Assembly: GCA_012522075.1 (NCBI GenBank)
Contig: JAAYLG010000044.1
Location: 1 to 40,811 of the forward strand
Direction of reading: 5' to 3'
Source of the DNA: Bacillota bacterium
GTDB taxonomy: Bacteria > Bacillota > Dethiobacteria > Dethiobacterales > Dethiobacteraceae
DNA length: 40,811 nt
Shown here: piece by piece, positions 34,207 through 40,811 of the stretch
How the letters are laid out: each line of letters starts with the position of its first letter
Position numbering within the stretch: position 1 is the stretch's first letter
Translations under genes and position numbers: made by a program
The notes under the pieces: generated by a model
Databases searched by the model: none
What the model was told of the DNA's origin: nothing
What the model saw: the letters and a program-made list of their open reading frames with translations, nothing else

Positions 34207-35206
34207 TTGCATCCTCTCCGCCTCGAGAAATAATAATTTCACCGGCTTCATCCAGCCTGCGCACCACACTGACAATCCGCTGCTGTGCCTCTTCCACTTC
34301 GCGCAGGCGGACAGGCCCCATAAACTCAATGTCTTCACGCAGCATTTCCGCAGCGCGCTTGGAAACATTGCGGAAAATCCGCTCCTTGACTTCTTCACTG
34401 GAGCCCTTGAGTGCCATGGCCAGGTCTTTCTGGTCAACTTCACGGATAATCCGCTGGATAGATGCATTGTCCAGAGAAATGATATCTTCAAAGATGAAGA
34501 GGCGTTTACGGATCTCATCAACCAGTTTGGGATGGTCGACTTCAAGTTCTTCCAGGATCAGTTTTTCTGTGGCGCGGTCCACATTGTTTAATATATCAAC
34601 CAGAGCCTGAATCCCGCCGGCCACGGCATAATCCTGCTGCACTACGGAAGTCAGGCGCTCCCTTAGCACCTTTTCCACTTCCCGCAGCACTTCCGGCGAG
34701 GTTCGCTCCATCATGGCAATGCGATGGGCAATATCGGCCTGCTGCTCTTCAGGCAGGCTGGACAGTATCTGCGACGCCTGTTGTGCATCCAAATAAGAAA
34801 GAATAAGGGCAATAGTCTGGGGATGCTCGTTGGCTATCATGTTGGTAAGCTGTTTGGGGTCCACTTTGCGAACAAACATAAAAGGCTTGATTTGGGAAGC
34901 ATCCCGCAATTTTTTAATTATTTCATGGGCTTTCTGGCTGCCCAGGGTCTTTTCCAGCAGCGTCCGGGCGTATTCAATCCCGCCGTCCAGCATGTATTTC
35001 TGAGCCTGATTAACCAGCAAAAACTCTTCAAAGACCTCATCTATGAGGGATATTTCAACCTTGGATGTGTTGGCTATCTCCAGCGAAATTCTCTCAATGT
35101 CGGCTTCATTGAAATGTCTCAGAATTTTTGCCGATATGGTGGGCCCCAGGGCCATCAACAGGATGGCAGCTTTTTTGACGCCACTAATTTTACCACGCAC
35201 AAACAC
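34196..35206 (-). CDS. fliG: Flagellar motor switch protein FliG
   Basis: The protein is about 336 residues long, with the full FliG domain order. ISGVKKAAILLMALGP is at the N-terminus, the EHPQTIALILSYLD motif (about 129-142) is in the middle domain, and the C-terminal torque helix (DIISLDNASIQRIIREVDQK ... EVKERIFRNVSKRA) holds alternating charged residues. The start is GTG 35206 or the in-frame GTG at 35200, which has better spacing (8 bases) from AGGGGG. It transmits stator torque to the rotor. Confidence 0.96.
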   Translation of the reverse strand: MFVRGKISGVKKAAILLMALGPTISAKILRHFNEADIERISLEIANTSKVEISLIDEVFEEFLLVNQAQKYMLDGGIEYARTLLEKTLGSQKAHEIIKKLRDASQIKPFMFVRKVDPKQLTNMIANEHPQTIALILSYLDAQQASQILSSLPEEQQADIAHRIAMMERTSPEVLREVEKVLRERLTSVVQQDYAVAGGIQALVDILNNVDRATEKLILEELEVDHPKLVDEIRKRLFIFEDIISLDNASIQRIIREVDQKDLAMALKGSSEEVKERIFRNVSKRAAEMLREDIEFMGPVRLREVEEAQQRIVSVVRRLDEAGEIIISRGGEDAIVV

Positions 35207-35212
35207 AGCCCC

Positions 35213-36781
35213 CTACTCTTCGCTTAACCATGCTCGGATCAGGAAAGCGGCCGTCTCCGGCTCCTTTTCCGCCAGCTGCCGCACGCGCTTGCGGAGGCGG
35301 CTTTCTGCGCTGGTGGCTTCTATGGCAACCAAATCTTCCTCCTCTTCTTCCGCCGGAGCAGGAACCTGCGGCACTTCTACCGGCTCGCCCTCCAAAGCAC
35401 GCCTCCGCCTGTCGGTCAGTAAACGCAAGCCAAAAATCAACACCAAAATGGCGGCCAAAGCATACGCACCCATGGTAATATACTCCCTGATACGTTCTCT
35501 TTGCTCGGCGGCGGCAAATTCTCTCTCCGCTTCTTCCGCCAGGGAAGTATCAAAATCCATCCCCGAGACGCTGATACTGTCACCGCGCTCTTCCTGGTAG
35601 CCGATCGCCGCCGCCACCGTCTGTTCAATCTGCTCGATTTGCTCCAGTTTCAACTGTCCCGTTTTCGTGTTGAGAACAACGGCTGTATGTAAACGTTGCA
35701 GGCGTCCCGGTGCTAAAATTTGCTTTTCCGTCGTTTCGTTCAGTTCATAATTTGTCGTTTCATCAGTGCGCTCGTAATTCACTTCCCCCTGCGCACTGCC
35801 AATAATATAACCGGGAATATTGCTGTCAGTGCCCGCTTCGCCGGGCTGCAGTCCCCCGCCGCTGCTTTCCCAGGTTTCCCTGGTTATTGTCTGGCTGCGG
35901 GGCACGCCTTCCGTACCGAAAGTAATCATGGTTGTTTCCTGCGAATCAAAATCAAGTTCGGCAGTTACCATGGCAATGGACTGGCCCGGCCCCAGCACCC
36001 TGTCCAAGAGGCGCTGCAGCCGTCTCTCCAGTTCAGCTTCAAACTCCCGGCGCACGGCAAACTGCTTGCTTGTGGCATCTGCCGCCTGTCCGGCAGGATC
36101 GCCGAGGCTGACATCGCTCAGGAGGTTGCCCCTGGTGTCGACAATTGTCACATCTTCAAATTTCAGGTTTTCCACACTGCCGGCCACCAGTTGCATAATC
36201 CCCCGCACCTCTGCCGGATCCAAAACAGCATACGGCTTCAACTTCAGGACAATGGAAGCGGACGGGGAGGCAGAATCCCGTATAAACAAACTGGTCTCCG
36301 GCAGCGCCAAATGGACCCGGGCCTGCTCCACTTCCTCAAGCTGTACTATTGTCCGCCGCAATTCTTCCTGCAGTGCCCGCTGGTAGTCCATGCGCTGGCT
36401 GAAATCAGTCACACCCAATTTCGTCTGGTCAAAAAGTTCAAAACCTGCACTGTTGCCAAGCAGTACACCTTCACTGGCCAGCTGAATTCTTAATTCGTAA
36501 ACCCGGTCTTCCGGGACAAGAATGCTGCGTCCTTCCTGGCCCAGTTTATAGGCAACACCCATGTCCTGCAGCTTCTTGCAGATCCTGCCCGCATCCTCCG
36601 GCTCGAGGTCGGCAAAGAGCGGCGCAAACTTGGGTCGGAAAAGTGCCTGTCCCACAAATATCAACATTAAAAGCACGGCAACAATGAGCAACACCGCAGC
36701 AATTTTACGCTGCATGCTCATCTGCCCGATTCTCTCCTGCCATTGCTGCCAGATGCCCGGGGAGTGGCTCGCTTCCGCCAC
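35213..36781 (-). CDS. fliF: Flagellar MS-ring protein FliF
   Basis: The 522-residue protein has two membrane helices (about 25-47 and 437-457) flanking the ring-building domains. It contains FAPLFADLEPEDAGRICKKL, LGNSAGFELFDQTKLGVTDF and MDYQRALQEELRRTIVQLEE, all FliF hallmarks. The C-terminal cytoplasmic tail (EPETAAFLIRAWLSEE) is the FliG-binding region. GTG start with GGGGGTGA upstream. It is the base on which the C-ring and export gate assemble. Confidence 0.97.
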   Translation of the reverse strand: MAEASHSPGIWQQWQERIGQMSMQRKIAAVLLIVAVLLMLIFVGQALFRPKFAPLFADLEPEDAGRICKKLQDMGVAYKLGQEGRSILVPEDRVYELRIQLASEGVLLGNSAGFELFDQTKLGVTDFSQRMDYQRALQEELRRTIVQLEEVEQARVHLALPETSLFIRDSASPSASIVLKLKPYAVLDPAEVRGIMQLVAGSVENLKFEDVTIVDTRGNLLSDVSLGDPAGQAADATSKQFAVRREFEAELERRLQRLLDRVLGPGQSIAMVTAELDFDSQETTMITFGTEGVPRSQTITRETWESSGGGLQPGEAGTDSNIPGYIIGSAQGEVNYERTDETTNYELNETTEKQILAPGRLQRLHTAVVLNTKTGQLKLEQIEQIEQTVAAAIGYQEERGDSISVSGMDFDTSLAEEAEREFAAAEQRERIREYITMGAYALAAILVLIFGLRLLTDRRRRALEGEPVEVPQVPAPAEEEEEDLVAIEATSAESRLRKRVRQLAEKEPETAAFLIRAWLSEE

Positions 36782-36823
36782 GGTCCTTCACCCCCTGAGA
36801 AAAATTACTTCGATCTGCTCACT

Positions 36824-37123
36824 TTAAATTTGCATGCGTGCTATTTCCTGATACGCTTCAATTACTTTGTTTAGTATCTGGACTGTTAACTGCATGGCAA
36901 GCATGGCCTGCTCCACGGCAATCATCACCTGGTGTACATCTTCCGCCTGTCCGTTTGCCAGCTGCAGTGTTGCTTCGTCCGCTTTGAGCTGCAGCTTGTT
37001 TACCTCGCTGAGAGCATCTTTCAGCATCCGGGCAAAACCGCCGTCCTCCGGCCGCACTTTTTCCTGCACTTGCGCTTGCTGCCAGGCAACCGGTATATAA
37101 GGGTTAAGAGCTTCCATTTTCAT
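36824..37123 (-). CDS. fliE: Flagellar hook-basal body complex protein FliE
   Basis: This 99-residue helical protein ends with the FliE signature DVHQVMIAVEQAMLAMQLTV and VIEAYQEIARMQI. GGTGAG precedes ATG 37123. It joins the MS ring and export gate to the rod. The order flgB-flgC-fliE-fliF is standard. Confidence 0.96.
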   Translation of the reverse strand: MKMEALNPYIPVAWQQAQVQEKVRPEDGGFARMLKDALSEVNKLQLKADEATLQLANGQAEDVHQVMIAVEQAMLAMQLTVQILNKVIEAYQEIARMQI

Positions 37124-37133
37124 CTCTTCTCAC

Positions 37134-37544
37134 CTACCCCCTGCCGATTTCCAACGCTTTCAGAAACATGCTCTTGGCTGCATTTAAGGCGGTAACATTG
37201 GCTTCGTACGACCTGCTGGCAGTAATCATATCCACCATTTCCTGCAGGATATCCACATTGGGATAGGCTACATATCCGTCCTCATTGGCATCAGGATGCT
37301 GCGGGTCATATTCCAGTCGCCCTTCAGTCCTGTCGACTGTAATGGCGGCTACTTTTACACCTCTCCCGGCACGGCCCGCCCGGTCCAGTACTTCGGCAAA
37401 GACGGCGCTTTTGCGTCGGTAGGGGCCGCCCTCCGCCGTCCTTGTTGTCCGGGCATTGGCAATATTGCCGGCAATCAAGTCAAGCCTAAGCCTTTCCGCC
37501 GTCAGGCCGGAGGCAGATGTCAGCATGGCTGAAAACAGAGACAT
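37134..37544 (-). CDS. flgC: Flagellar basal-body rod protein FlgC
   Basis: The 136-residue rod protein has N-terminal [20 protein letters not shown] and C-terminal [20 protein letters not shown] axial motifs, with [12 protein letters not shown] between them. GGGAGGGG precedes the ATG. It follows flgB by three bases. Confidence 0.97.
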   Translation of the reverse strand: MSLFSAMLTSASGLTAERLRLDLIAGNIANARTTRTAEGGPYRRKSAVFAEVLDRAGRAGRGVKVAAITVDRTEGRLEYDPQHPDANEDGYVAYPNVDILQEMVDMITASRSYEANVTALNAAKSMFLKALEIGRG

Positions 37545-37547
37545 TTG

Positions 37548-37949
37548 TCAGCCCCTCCCTTCAGTAATTACATATCTTAAGAGGCCAAAACGCCTGCTTA
37601 AAACATCAGCTGCCGCATTGTAGTGCAGCTGGTTCATAGCCAGGAGCACCATTTCCCGGTCCACATCCACATTGTTGCCGTCCGTCCGCATAGTGCTGCT
37701 CGTGTCGTTCACCACGCGGTAAGCTTTCTCTTCAGCCTGTTTGCGCGCCAGGTGTTTTTTGTTTGTCCTGGCCAGCGGCAGCTCGGCTCCCGCCCGCCTA
37801 AGCTCCTCGGCAAAAACAACTTCCCGGCGTTTAAAGCGGGGCGTATTCACATTGGCCAGATTATGTGCATATACGCGCTGCTTTTCCGCAGCCGCATCCA
37901 GGGTTTGCTGCAAACGCAGCACACCAGTGTCCGCCCACAACCCGTACAT
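37548..37949 (-). CDS. flgB: Flagellar basal-body rod protein FlgB
   Basis: This 133-residue rod protein contains YAHNLANVNTPRFKRREVVF and the downstream DVDREMVLLAMNQLHYNA. GAGGTGAG lies just before the ATG. It is the first gene of the long fla/che operon; its transcript leader holds a c-di-GMP-I aptamer and a terminator hairpin (37985-38101). Confidence 0.97.
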   Translation of the reverse strand: MYGLWADTGVLRLQQTLDAAAEKQRVYAHNLANVNTPRFKRREVVFAEELRRAGAELPLARTNKKHLARKQAEEKAYRVVNDTSSTMRTDGNNVDVDREMVLLAMNQLHYNAAADVLSRRFGLLRYVITEGRG

Positions 37950-37984
37950 GTCCTCACCTCTTCCACGTATTCCCTAAAACAAGC

Positions 37985-38010
37985 AAAAAACTCCAGGTGT
38001 CGGCCTAGAG
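37985..38010 (-). terminator. Intrinsic terminator in the flgB leader, expression platform of the riboswitch
   Basis: On the minus strand CTCTAGG pairs over 7 bp (one G-T wobble) with CCTGGAG around a 6-base loop, followed directly by TTTTTT. It begins about 10 bases after the aptamer and ends 35 bases before flgB, so it can stop the transcript before the operon. Confidence 0.85.
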
Positions 38011-38017
38011 TGAATTT

Positions 38018-38101
38018 AGGACCGGCAACCCAGCCGCCATAACCGTTTTGGTTTTAGGCCTGTGGCTTTGCGTCCCTGCCTTTCGGCAGGTTTGCCCTTG
38101 A
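38018..38101 (-). promoter_or_regulatory. Cyclic-di-GMP class I riboswitch (GEMM-I) controlling the flagellar operon
   Basis: Read on the minus strand, all landmark elements occur in order: GGGCAAACC (38097-38089), a CTGCC-GAAA-GGCAG stem with GNRA tetraloop (38089-38076), GGGACGCAAAGCC (38076-38064), CCTAAAACC (38058-38050), the TATGG receptor segment (38041-38037) and GGGTTGCCGG (38031-38022). The GAAA loop and the CCTAA/TATGG receptor are the known tertiary contact. A terminator follows, so ligand binding most likely promotes termination (OFF switch), as for the similar element before flgB in Clostridium difficile. The direction of control is inferred; I could not model an antiterminator with certainty. 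Confidence 0.95.
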
Positions 38102-38246
38102 ACATCCTTGTTTTCAATTTTAGCTGCCGGTTTCCATCCGGCAGAAACCATGCGACAACTTTCCTATTTTTCCAACGTTTCTCAACAGCTTTAGCAACAA
38201 TATTCGCTAAAATTTGTGAATTTCCTGCTTAATTTTCAAACAAATT
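38102..38246 (-). other. AT-rich leader/promoter stretch of the fla/che operon with a perfect hairpin
   Basis: This gene-free stretch should hold the operon promoter. The best candidate on the minus strand is TTGAAA (38239-38234) with CAAATT 17 bases on, a weak -10 match. A perfect 7-bp hairpin CTGCCGG-N7-CCGGCAG (38144-38124) lies just before the aptamer and has no T-tract, so it is not a terminator on this strand. Nothing else is recognised. Confidence 0.4.
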
Positions 38247-38272
38247 AAAAAAAAGTTAGTAAACACTAACTT
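38247..38272 (-). terminator. Second terminator downstream of the FlaG-like gene
   Basis: Minus strand AAGTTAGT-GTTT-ACTAACTT is a perfect 8-bp stem with a 4-base loop leading into a run of T. It is A/T-rich but well formed, and insulates the flgB promoter from the upstream gene. Confidence 0.65.
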
Positions 38273-38289
38273 ACTGCAAGAATTTTTAC

Positions 38290-38323
38290 AAAAAAAGGCG
38301 GATGGAATATTTCCCCAGCCGCC
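38290..38323 (-). terminator. Terminator immediately after the FlaG-like gene
   Basis: GGCGG pairs with CCGCC, with an inner GGAA/TTCC helix, followed by seven T on the minus strand. The stem begins at the stop codon of the gene. Confidence 0.8.
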
Positions 38324-38682
38324 TATAAATAATAATCGAGCAAAAACCCTACATTCTGCACAGCGTCAAGCAGCGAATCTGCCTTGGCGAACGGCAGCCG
38401 GGCAATAAGCTTGCCCGAGCTTTTTTCCTTCACCACAATCACTTCCGGGTCCGCTTCATCCGTCAGAAAAAGCAGATCAAGCCCCTGTCCTTCAACAGCT
38501 GCATTCAGCTTTTTTACCAGCGCCGCCGCTTGTCTGCCGCCGCGCTTTTTTTCTTTTTCCCTTTCCCGTTCCCCACCGGTGGCAATGACCACCTGGTCCG
38601 TTTCCTGGACTGACTTCTGCTGCACTTTTTCCTGGATGCGGTTGATGATAACCGGGTCTACGCCTTGAACACGCATAAGCAT
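38323..38682 (-). CDS. FlaG-like small flagellar protein (divergent paralogue)
   Basis: The predicted protein has 119 residues: a short N-terminus starting M-R-V-Q, a charged linker (GGEREREKEKKRGG) and a C-terminal region (VKKLNAAVEGQGLDLLFLTD ... KLIARLPFAKADSLLDAVQN) whose pattern resembles the FlaG domain encoded by the neighbour on the other strand. It is real by context: a near-perfect sigma-D promoter (38723-38750), GGAG ribosome site and a terminator at the stop. ATG 38682 or 38676 may be the start. The FlaG relationship is by eye only. A role in filament or secretion is inferred from the shared sigma-D control. Confidence 0.65.
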   Translation of the reverse strand: MLMRVQGVDPVIINRIQEKVQQKSVQETDQVVIATGGEREREKEKKRGGRQAAALVKKLNAAVEGQGLDLLFLTDEADPEVIVVKEKSSGKLIARLPFAKADSLLDAVQNVGFLLDYYL

Positions 38683-38722
38683 CTACTCCTGCAAAAAAGC
38701 GACACATCGCCGTGATATTATT

Positions 38723-38750
38723 TTATCGGCAAAAATGCAATCCTGCTTTA
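38723..38750 (-). promoter_or_regulatory. Sigma-D (sigma-28) promoter of the FlaG-like gene
   Basis: Minus strand TAAA (38750-38747), 16-base spacer, GCCGATAA (38730-38723). This is a near-perfect match to the SigD/FliA consensus TAAA-N15-GCCGATAT. Transcription would begin near 38716, about 35 bases before the gene. Confidence 0.85.
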
Positions 38751-38774
38751 CCGTCGCCGGCCGCAAATTCCTGC

Positions 38775-38801
38775 TAAAGTTTTGCCCGCATCGTCCGAAT
38801 A
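38775..38801 (+). promoter_or_regulatory. Sigma-D promoter of flaG-fliS
   Basis: TAAA (38775-38778), 15-base spacer, TCCGAATA (38794-38801). The -10 is slightly off the GCCGATAA consensus. It diverges from the minus-strand sigma-D promoter, the two being about 25 bases apart. Confidence 0.65.
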
Positions 38802-38835
38802 AAAGAATAAGAAGCCAAAGAACCGAGGTGAGAGG

Positions 38836-39180
38836 ATGAGAGTTGAGCCGAATATCAGCTACCGTGGTTATGAAGACAGGCCGGTTGTGCAGCCCCGTGA
38901 CATACGAATACAATCCTTGCCCGAACAAAAGCCCCGGCCGGAAAATTCACAATACTCGCCGCAGGAAATCGAAAAAGCAATCGGACAGGTAAACAAAACT
39001 ATCGAAGCTTTCAATATCGGCATCCGCTTTAAACTGCATGAAGGTGCAGGCCGTTTTATGCTGCAGGTGATTGACCTGGAGCGCAATGAAGTCATTAAGG
39101 AAATCCCACCCCAGAAGCTCCTGGACCTGGCGGCCGGCATCAGGGAAATGATCGGTTTGCTGCTGGACGAGAAAAAATAG
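38836..39180 (+). CDS. flaG: Flagellar protein FlaG
   Basis: This 114-residue protein has the conserved FlaG core: LHEGAGRFMLQVIDLERNEV, IKEIPPQKLLDLAAGIREM and the terminal GLLLDEKK. Its variable N-terminus is Pro-rich. GAGGTGAGAGG precedes the ATG. It is cotranscribed with fliS from a sigma-D promoter. FlaG influences filament length in several bacteria; its mechanism is not well known. Confidence 0.93.
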   Translation: MRVEPNISYRGYEDRPVVQPRDIRIQSLPEQKPRPENSQYSPQEIEKAIGQVNKTIEAFNIGIRFKLHEGAGRFMLQVIDLERNEVIKEIPPQKLLDLAAGIREMIGLLLDEKK

Positions 39181-39196
39181 TAACAGGAGGGGAAGC

Positions 39197-39565
39197 ATGC
39201 TGACAAATCCATACCAGGCTTACCAACAAAGTATGGTAGGGACGGTTTCACCGGAACAGCTTGTACTCATGCTTTACAACGGTGCACTTCGTTTCCTGAA
39301 ACAGGCGCAAAAAGGCATGAAGCAACATAACATCGAGCAGACACACACCAACCTCATCAAGGCACAGAACATCATTAGCGAACTGATGATGAATCTGGAC
39401 ATGAGCCAAGGCCAAATAGCGGCAAACCTGCATGCCCTGTATGATTACATGCACCGGCGCCTGCTTGATGCCAATATAAAAAAGGATATGGCACCGCTGG
39501 AAGAAGTGGCGGGCATGCTTACAGAACTGCGCGATACCTGGAAAACTGCCTGCCGCCTGAAATAA
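39197..39565 (+). CDS. fliS: Flagellin export chaperone FliS
   Basis: This 122-residue helical protein contains NPYQAYQQSMVGTVSPEQLV near the start, LMLYNGALRFLKQA, and LYDYMHRRLLDANIKKD, all typical FliS segments. CAGGAGGGG precedes the ATG. It binds the flagellin C-terminus and prevents early polymerisation. The usual partner fliD and the flagellin gene are not in the window, and would be expected beyond it. Confidence 0.96.
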   Translation: MLTNPYQAYQQSMVGTVSPEQLVLMLYNGALRFLKQAQKGMKQHNIEQTHTNLIKAQNIISELMMNLDMSQGQIAANLHALYDYMHRRLLDANIKKDMAPLEEVAGMLTELRDTWKTACRLK

Positions 39566-39576
39566 AAAACACGCAC

Positions 39577-39601
39577 GATGGCCCTGCGCCATCTTTTTTT
39601 G
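39577..39601 (+). terminator. Intrinsic terminator after fliS
   Basis: GATGGC-CCTGC-GCCATC forms a 6-bp stem with a 5-base loop, followed by seven T. It ends the flaG-fliS transcript. Confidence 0.85.
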
Positions 39602-39609
39602 TTTCCGCC

Positions 39610-39636
39610 TAAAGAAAAGGTTGATACGGCCGATAA
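39610..39636 (+). promoter_or_regulatory. Sigma-D promoter of flgN-flgK
   Basis: TAAA (39610-39613), exactly 15 bases, GCCGATAA (39629-39636). This is the best sigma-28 promoter in the window. It lies only nine bases past the T-run of the fliS terminator and 34 bases before the flgN start. Confidence 0.88.
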
Positions 39637-39669
39637 AACGGTTAGAAAGGCGAAAGCGGAGGGATGATA

Positions 39670-40110
39670 ATGCAGCAACAGCTAACAGGCATCTTGCAAA
39701 AAGAATGCAGCCTGCTTGGGGAGCTCAAACAAAGCCTCTTGGCCGAACGGCAGGCGCTGCTGGAACGCAACGCCGAGCAGCTACACACCCTCTGCAACAG
39801 GAAAACTGAACTGGAAAAATCACTGCAGCAGCTGGAAGCGGAGCGCCTCCTGCTCACAGGACAGCGCAGCCTCAAGGAACTTGCCCAAGATCTTGAACAG
39901 GCCGAACTGCTGGAGCTTGGCGAGAAGCTAAAAACGCTGCTGCGGGAAAACCGAAAACTGCAACAGGCAAACCTGCTCTTAATCAAATGTGAACTGGCCG
40001 TCTGGGAACACGTACAAAACGTTCTTTCCCCCAAGGCCAAGTCCTATACAGCCACAGGCAGTCTGGAAAAAGGAAACACGGAACACGGGCTTATTGCCCA
40101 CCGCGCTTAA
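39670..40110 (+). CDS. flgN: Flagellar hook-associated export chaperone FlgN
   Basis: The 146-residue protein is a long helical hairpin with high Leu/Glu/Gln content. It begins MQQQLTGILQKECSLLGELK and contains LLERNAEQLHTLCNRKTELE, matching the FlgN profile. ATG 39670 is chosen because GGAGGG is 6-7 bases upstream; ATG 39664 touches that site. It escorts FlgK and FlgL, consistent with flgK being next. flgM, commonly placed directly before flgN, is absent here. Confidence 0.9.
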   Translation: MQQQLTGILQKECSLLGELKQSLLAERQALLERNAEQLHTLCNRKTELEKSLQQLEAERLLLTGQRSLKELAQDLEQAELLELGEKLKTLLRENRKLQQANLLLIKCELAVWEHVQNVLSPKAKSYTATGSLEKGNTEHGLIAHRA

Positions 40111-40131
40111 ATGCCCATAAGGAGGAATACC

Positions 40132-40811
40132 ATGTCCACTTTCTTTGGTTTAAATATTGCCCGCCTTGGGATGCAGGCACAACTGAAAGCACTGGAAGTT
40201 ACCTCACACAATATTGCCAATGCCAACACTCCCGGTTTCAGCCGCCAAACGGCCCATATGATTCCGACCGCGGGCGTCTCTTACGCTAAAAAAGGAATGC
40301 TGGGCAGCGGCGTTATAGTGGATGAAATCAAAAGAATCCGCGATTCTTTCCTGGACAGGCAGGTCCGCCATGAAATGCAGACGCTGGGCCAGTGGCAAGC
40401 GCGCAGCTCTTATTTAAGCCAAGTTGAGCAGGTCTTCCTCGAGCCTTCGGAAAGCGGCCTCAATTCCGTCATCAGCACCTTTTTTGACAGCTGGCAGGAA
40501 TTAAGCCTGAACCCGGAAAGCTCTTCCGCCCGCTCGGCCCTCATTGAAAATGCCAACTTCCTGCTTAATTCCATCAAACACACTTACAACAGCCTTACTA
40601 CCATCCGCGATGACATTACAGTCAATATTGAACTGAAAGTCAGCGAAATCAACAGTCTTGCCCGGCAGATCAGCGACCTGAACCAGCAAATTGTCCGCCT
40701 CTCTGCCCGCAATGACCACCCCAACGACCTGATGGACCGTCGTGATCTGCTCATAGAACAGCTTGCCAAAATCATCAATTTTTCCACCATAGAAAACCCC
40801 AACGGCAGTAT
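40132..40811 (+). CDS. flgK: Flagellar hook-associated protein 1, FlgK (partial, runs off the window)
   Basis: The first 226 residues are present. MSTFFGLNIARLGMQAQLKA and the axial motif VTSHNIANANTPGFSRQTA open the protein, followed by GSGVIVDEIKRIRDSFLDRQ and FFDSWQELSLNPESSSARSA, all FlgK-specific. AAGGAGGAATACC precedes the ATG. The reading frame is open at the right edge; the full protein would be roughly twice this length or more. It joins hook to filament. Confidence 0.96.
   Translation, partial: MSTFFGLNIARLGMQAQLKALEVTSHNIANANTPGFSRQTAHMIPTAGVSYAKKGMLGSGVIVDEIKRIRDSFLDRQVRHEMQTLGQWQARSSYLSQVEQVFLEPSESGLNSVISTFFDSWQELSLNPESSSARSALIENANFLLNSIKHTYNSLTTIRDDITVNIELKVSEINSLARQISDLNQQIVRLSARNDHPNDLMDRRDLLIEQLAKIINFSTIENPNGS

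Noticed and set aside
33436-34545. FliH with a 113-residue N-terminal extension
   Set aside because: The extension is fliG read in another frame; the FliH family start LSRIIKG has its own ribosome site.
38102-38150. Second tandem c-di-GMP aptamer upstream of the first
   Set aside because: Only a simple palindrome is present; none of the GGGCAAACC, GGGACGCAAAGCC or receptor elements are repeated.
1-40811. Insertion sequences, transposases, tRNA or rRNA genes
   Set aside because: None seen on either strand; apart from the TPR gene the gene order is that of a vertically inherited flagellar locus.

Overview
The window is almost entirely one flagellar/chemotaxis gene region of a Gram-positive-type bacterium, most likely an anaerobic Clostridia member (Peptococcaceae-like). 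The evidence is the composite FliY, a SigD/FliA-type sigma factor, FlhF/FlhG with a PilZ protein, a class I cyclic-di-GMP riboswitch in front of flgB, and a ferredoxin-dependent indolepyruvate oxidoreductase. The species cannot be named from the sequence alone.

Layout. (1) Positions 1-16 hold the first codons of a leftward gene that leaves the window. (2) 256-6186, minus strand: a five-gene dlt-like cassette read in the order adenylating ligase, GNAT acyltransferase, acyl carrier protein, MBOAT, and a membrane SGNH protein fused to an IcaB/PgaB-type polysaccharide deacetylase. It looks like a cell-surface polymer acylation/deacetylation system. (3) 6346-9274, minus strand: an ACT-domain protein followed by iorA and iorB. 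(4) 9432-37949, minus strand: the long fla/che operon. In transcription order it reads flgB flgC fliE fliF fliG fliH fliI fliJ fliK flgD, a small flagellar-operon protein, flgE motA motB fliL, fliN-like, fliO fliP fliQ fliR flhB flhA flhF flhG, PilZ protein, fliA, a small membrane protein, two FlgG-family genes, a DUF342 (FapA) gene, then fliM fliN fliY cheY. It ends at a strong terminator after cheY. One TPR gene (12965-13474) sits on the opposite strand between the DUF342 gene and fliM. (5) 37950-38322: the operon's control region, with a c-di-GMP-I aptamer and an intrinsic terminator before flgB. (6) 38323-40811: late flagellar genes. A FlaG-like gene (minus strand) diverges from flaG-fliS, and flgN-flgK follow. 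Good sigma-D promoters lie in both intergenic regions.

How the parts fit. The riboswitch can tie transcription of the whole basal body/hook/export operon to c-di-GMP, and the operon-encoded PilZ protein can apply the same signal after assembly. FliA, made from this operon, would then switch on flaG-fliS, the FlaG-like gene and flgN-flgK from the promoters seen here. The C-ring is unusual: there are two FliN proteins plus a FliY that carries a second, apparently inactive CheC-like unit. The most unusual coding feature is flhB. It has no ATG, GTG or TTG start ahead of its conserved N-terminus and lies in the -1 frame of fliR across a T6 run just before the fliR stop, which suggests a FliR-FlhB fusion made by frameshifting, transcript slippage, or an undercalled base.
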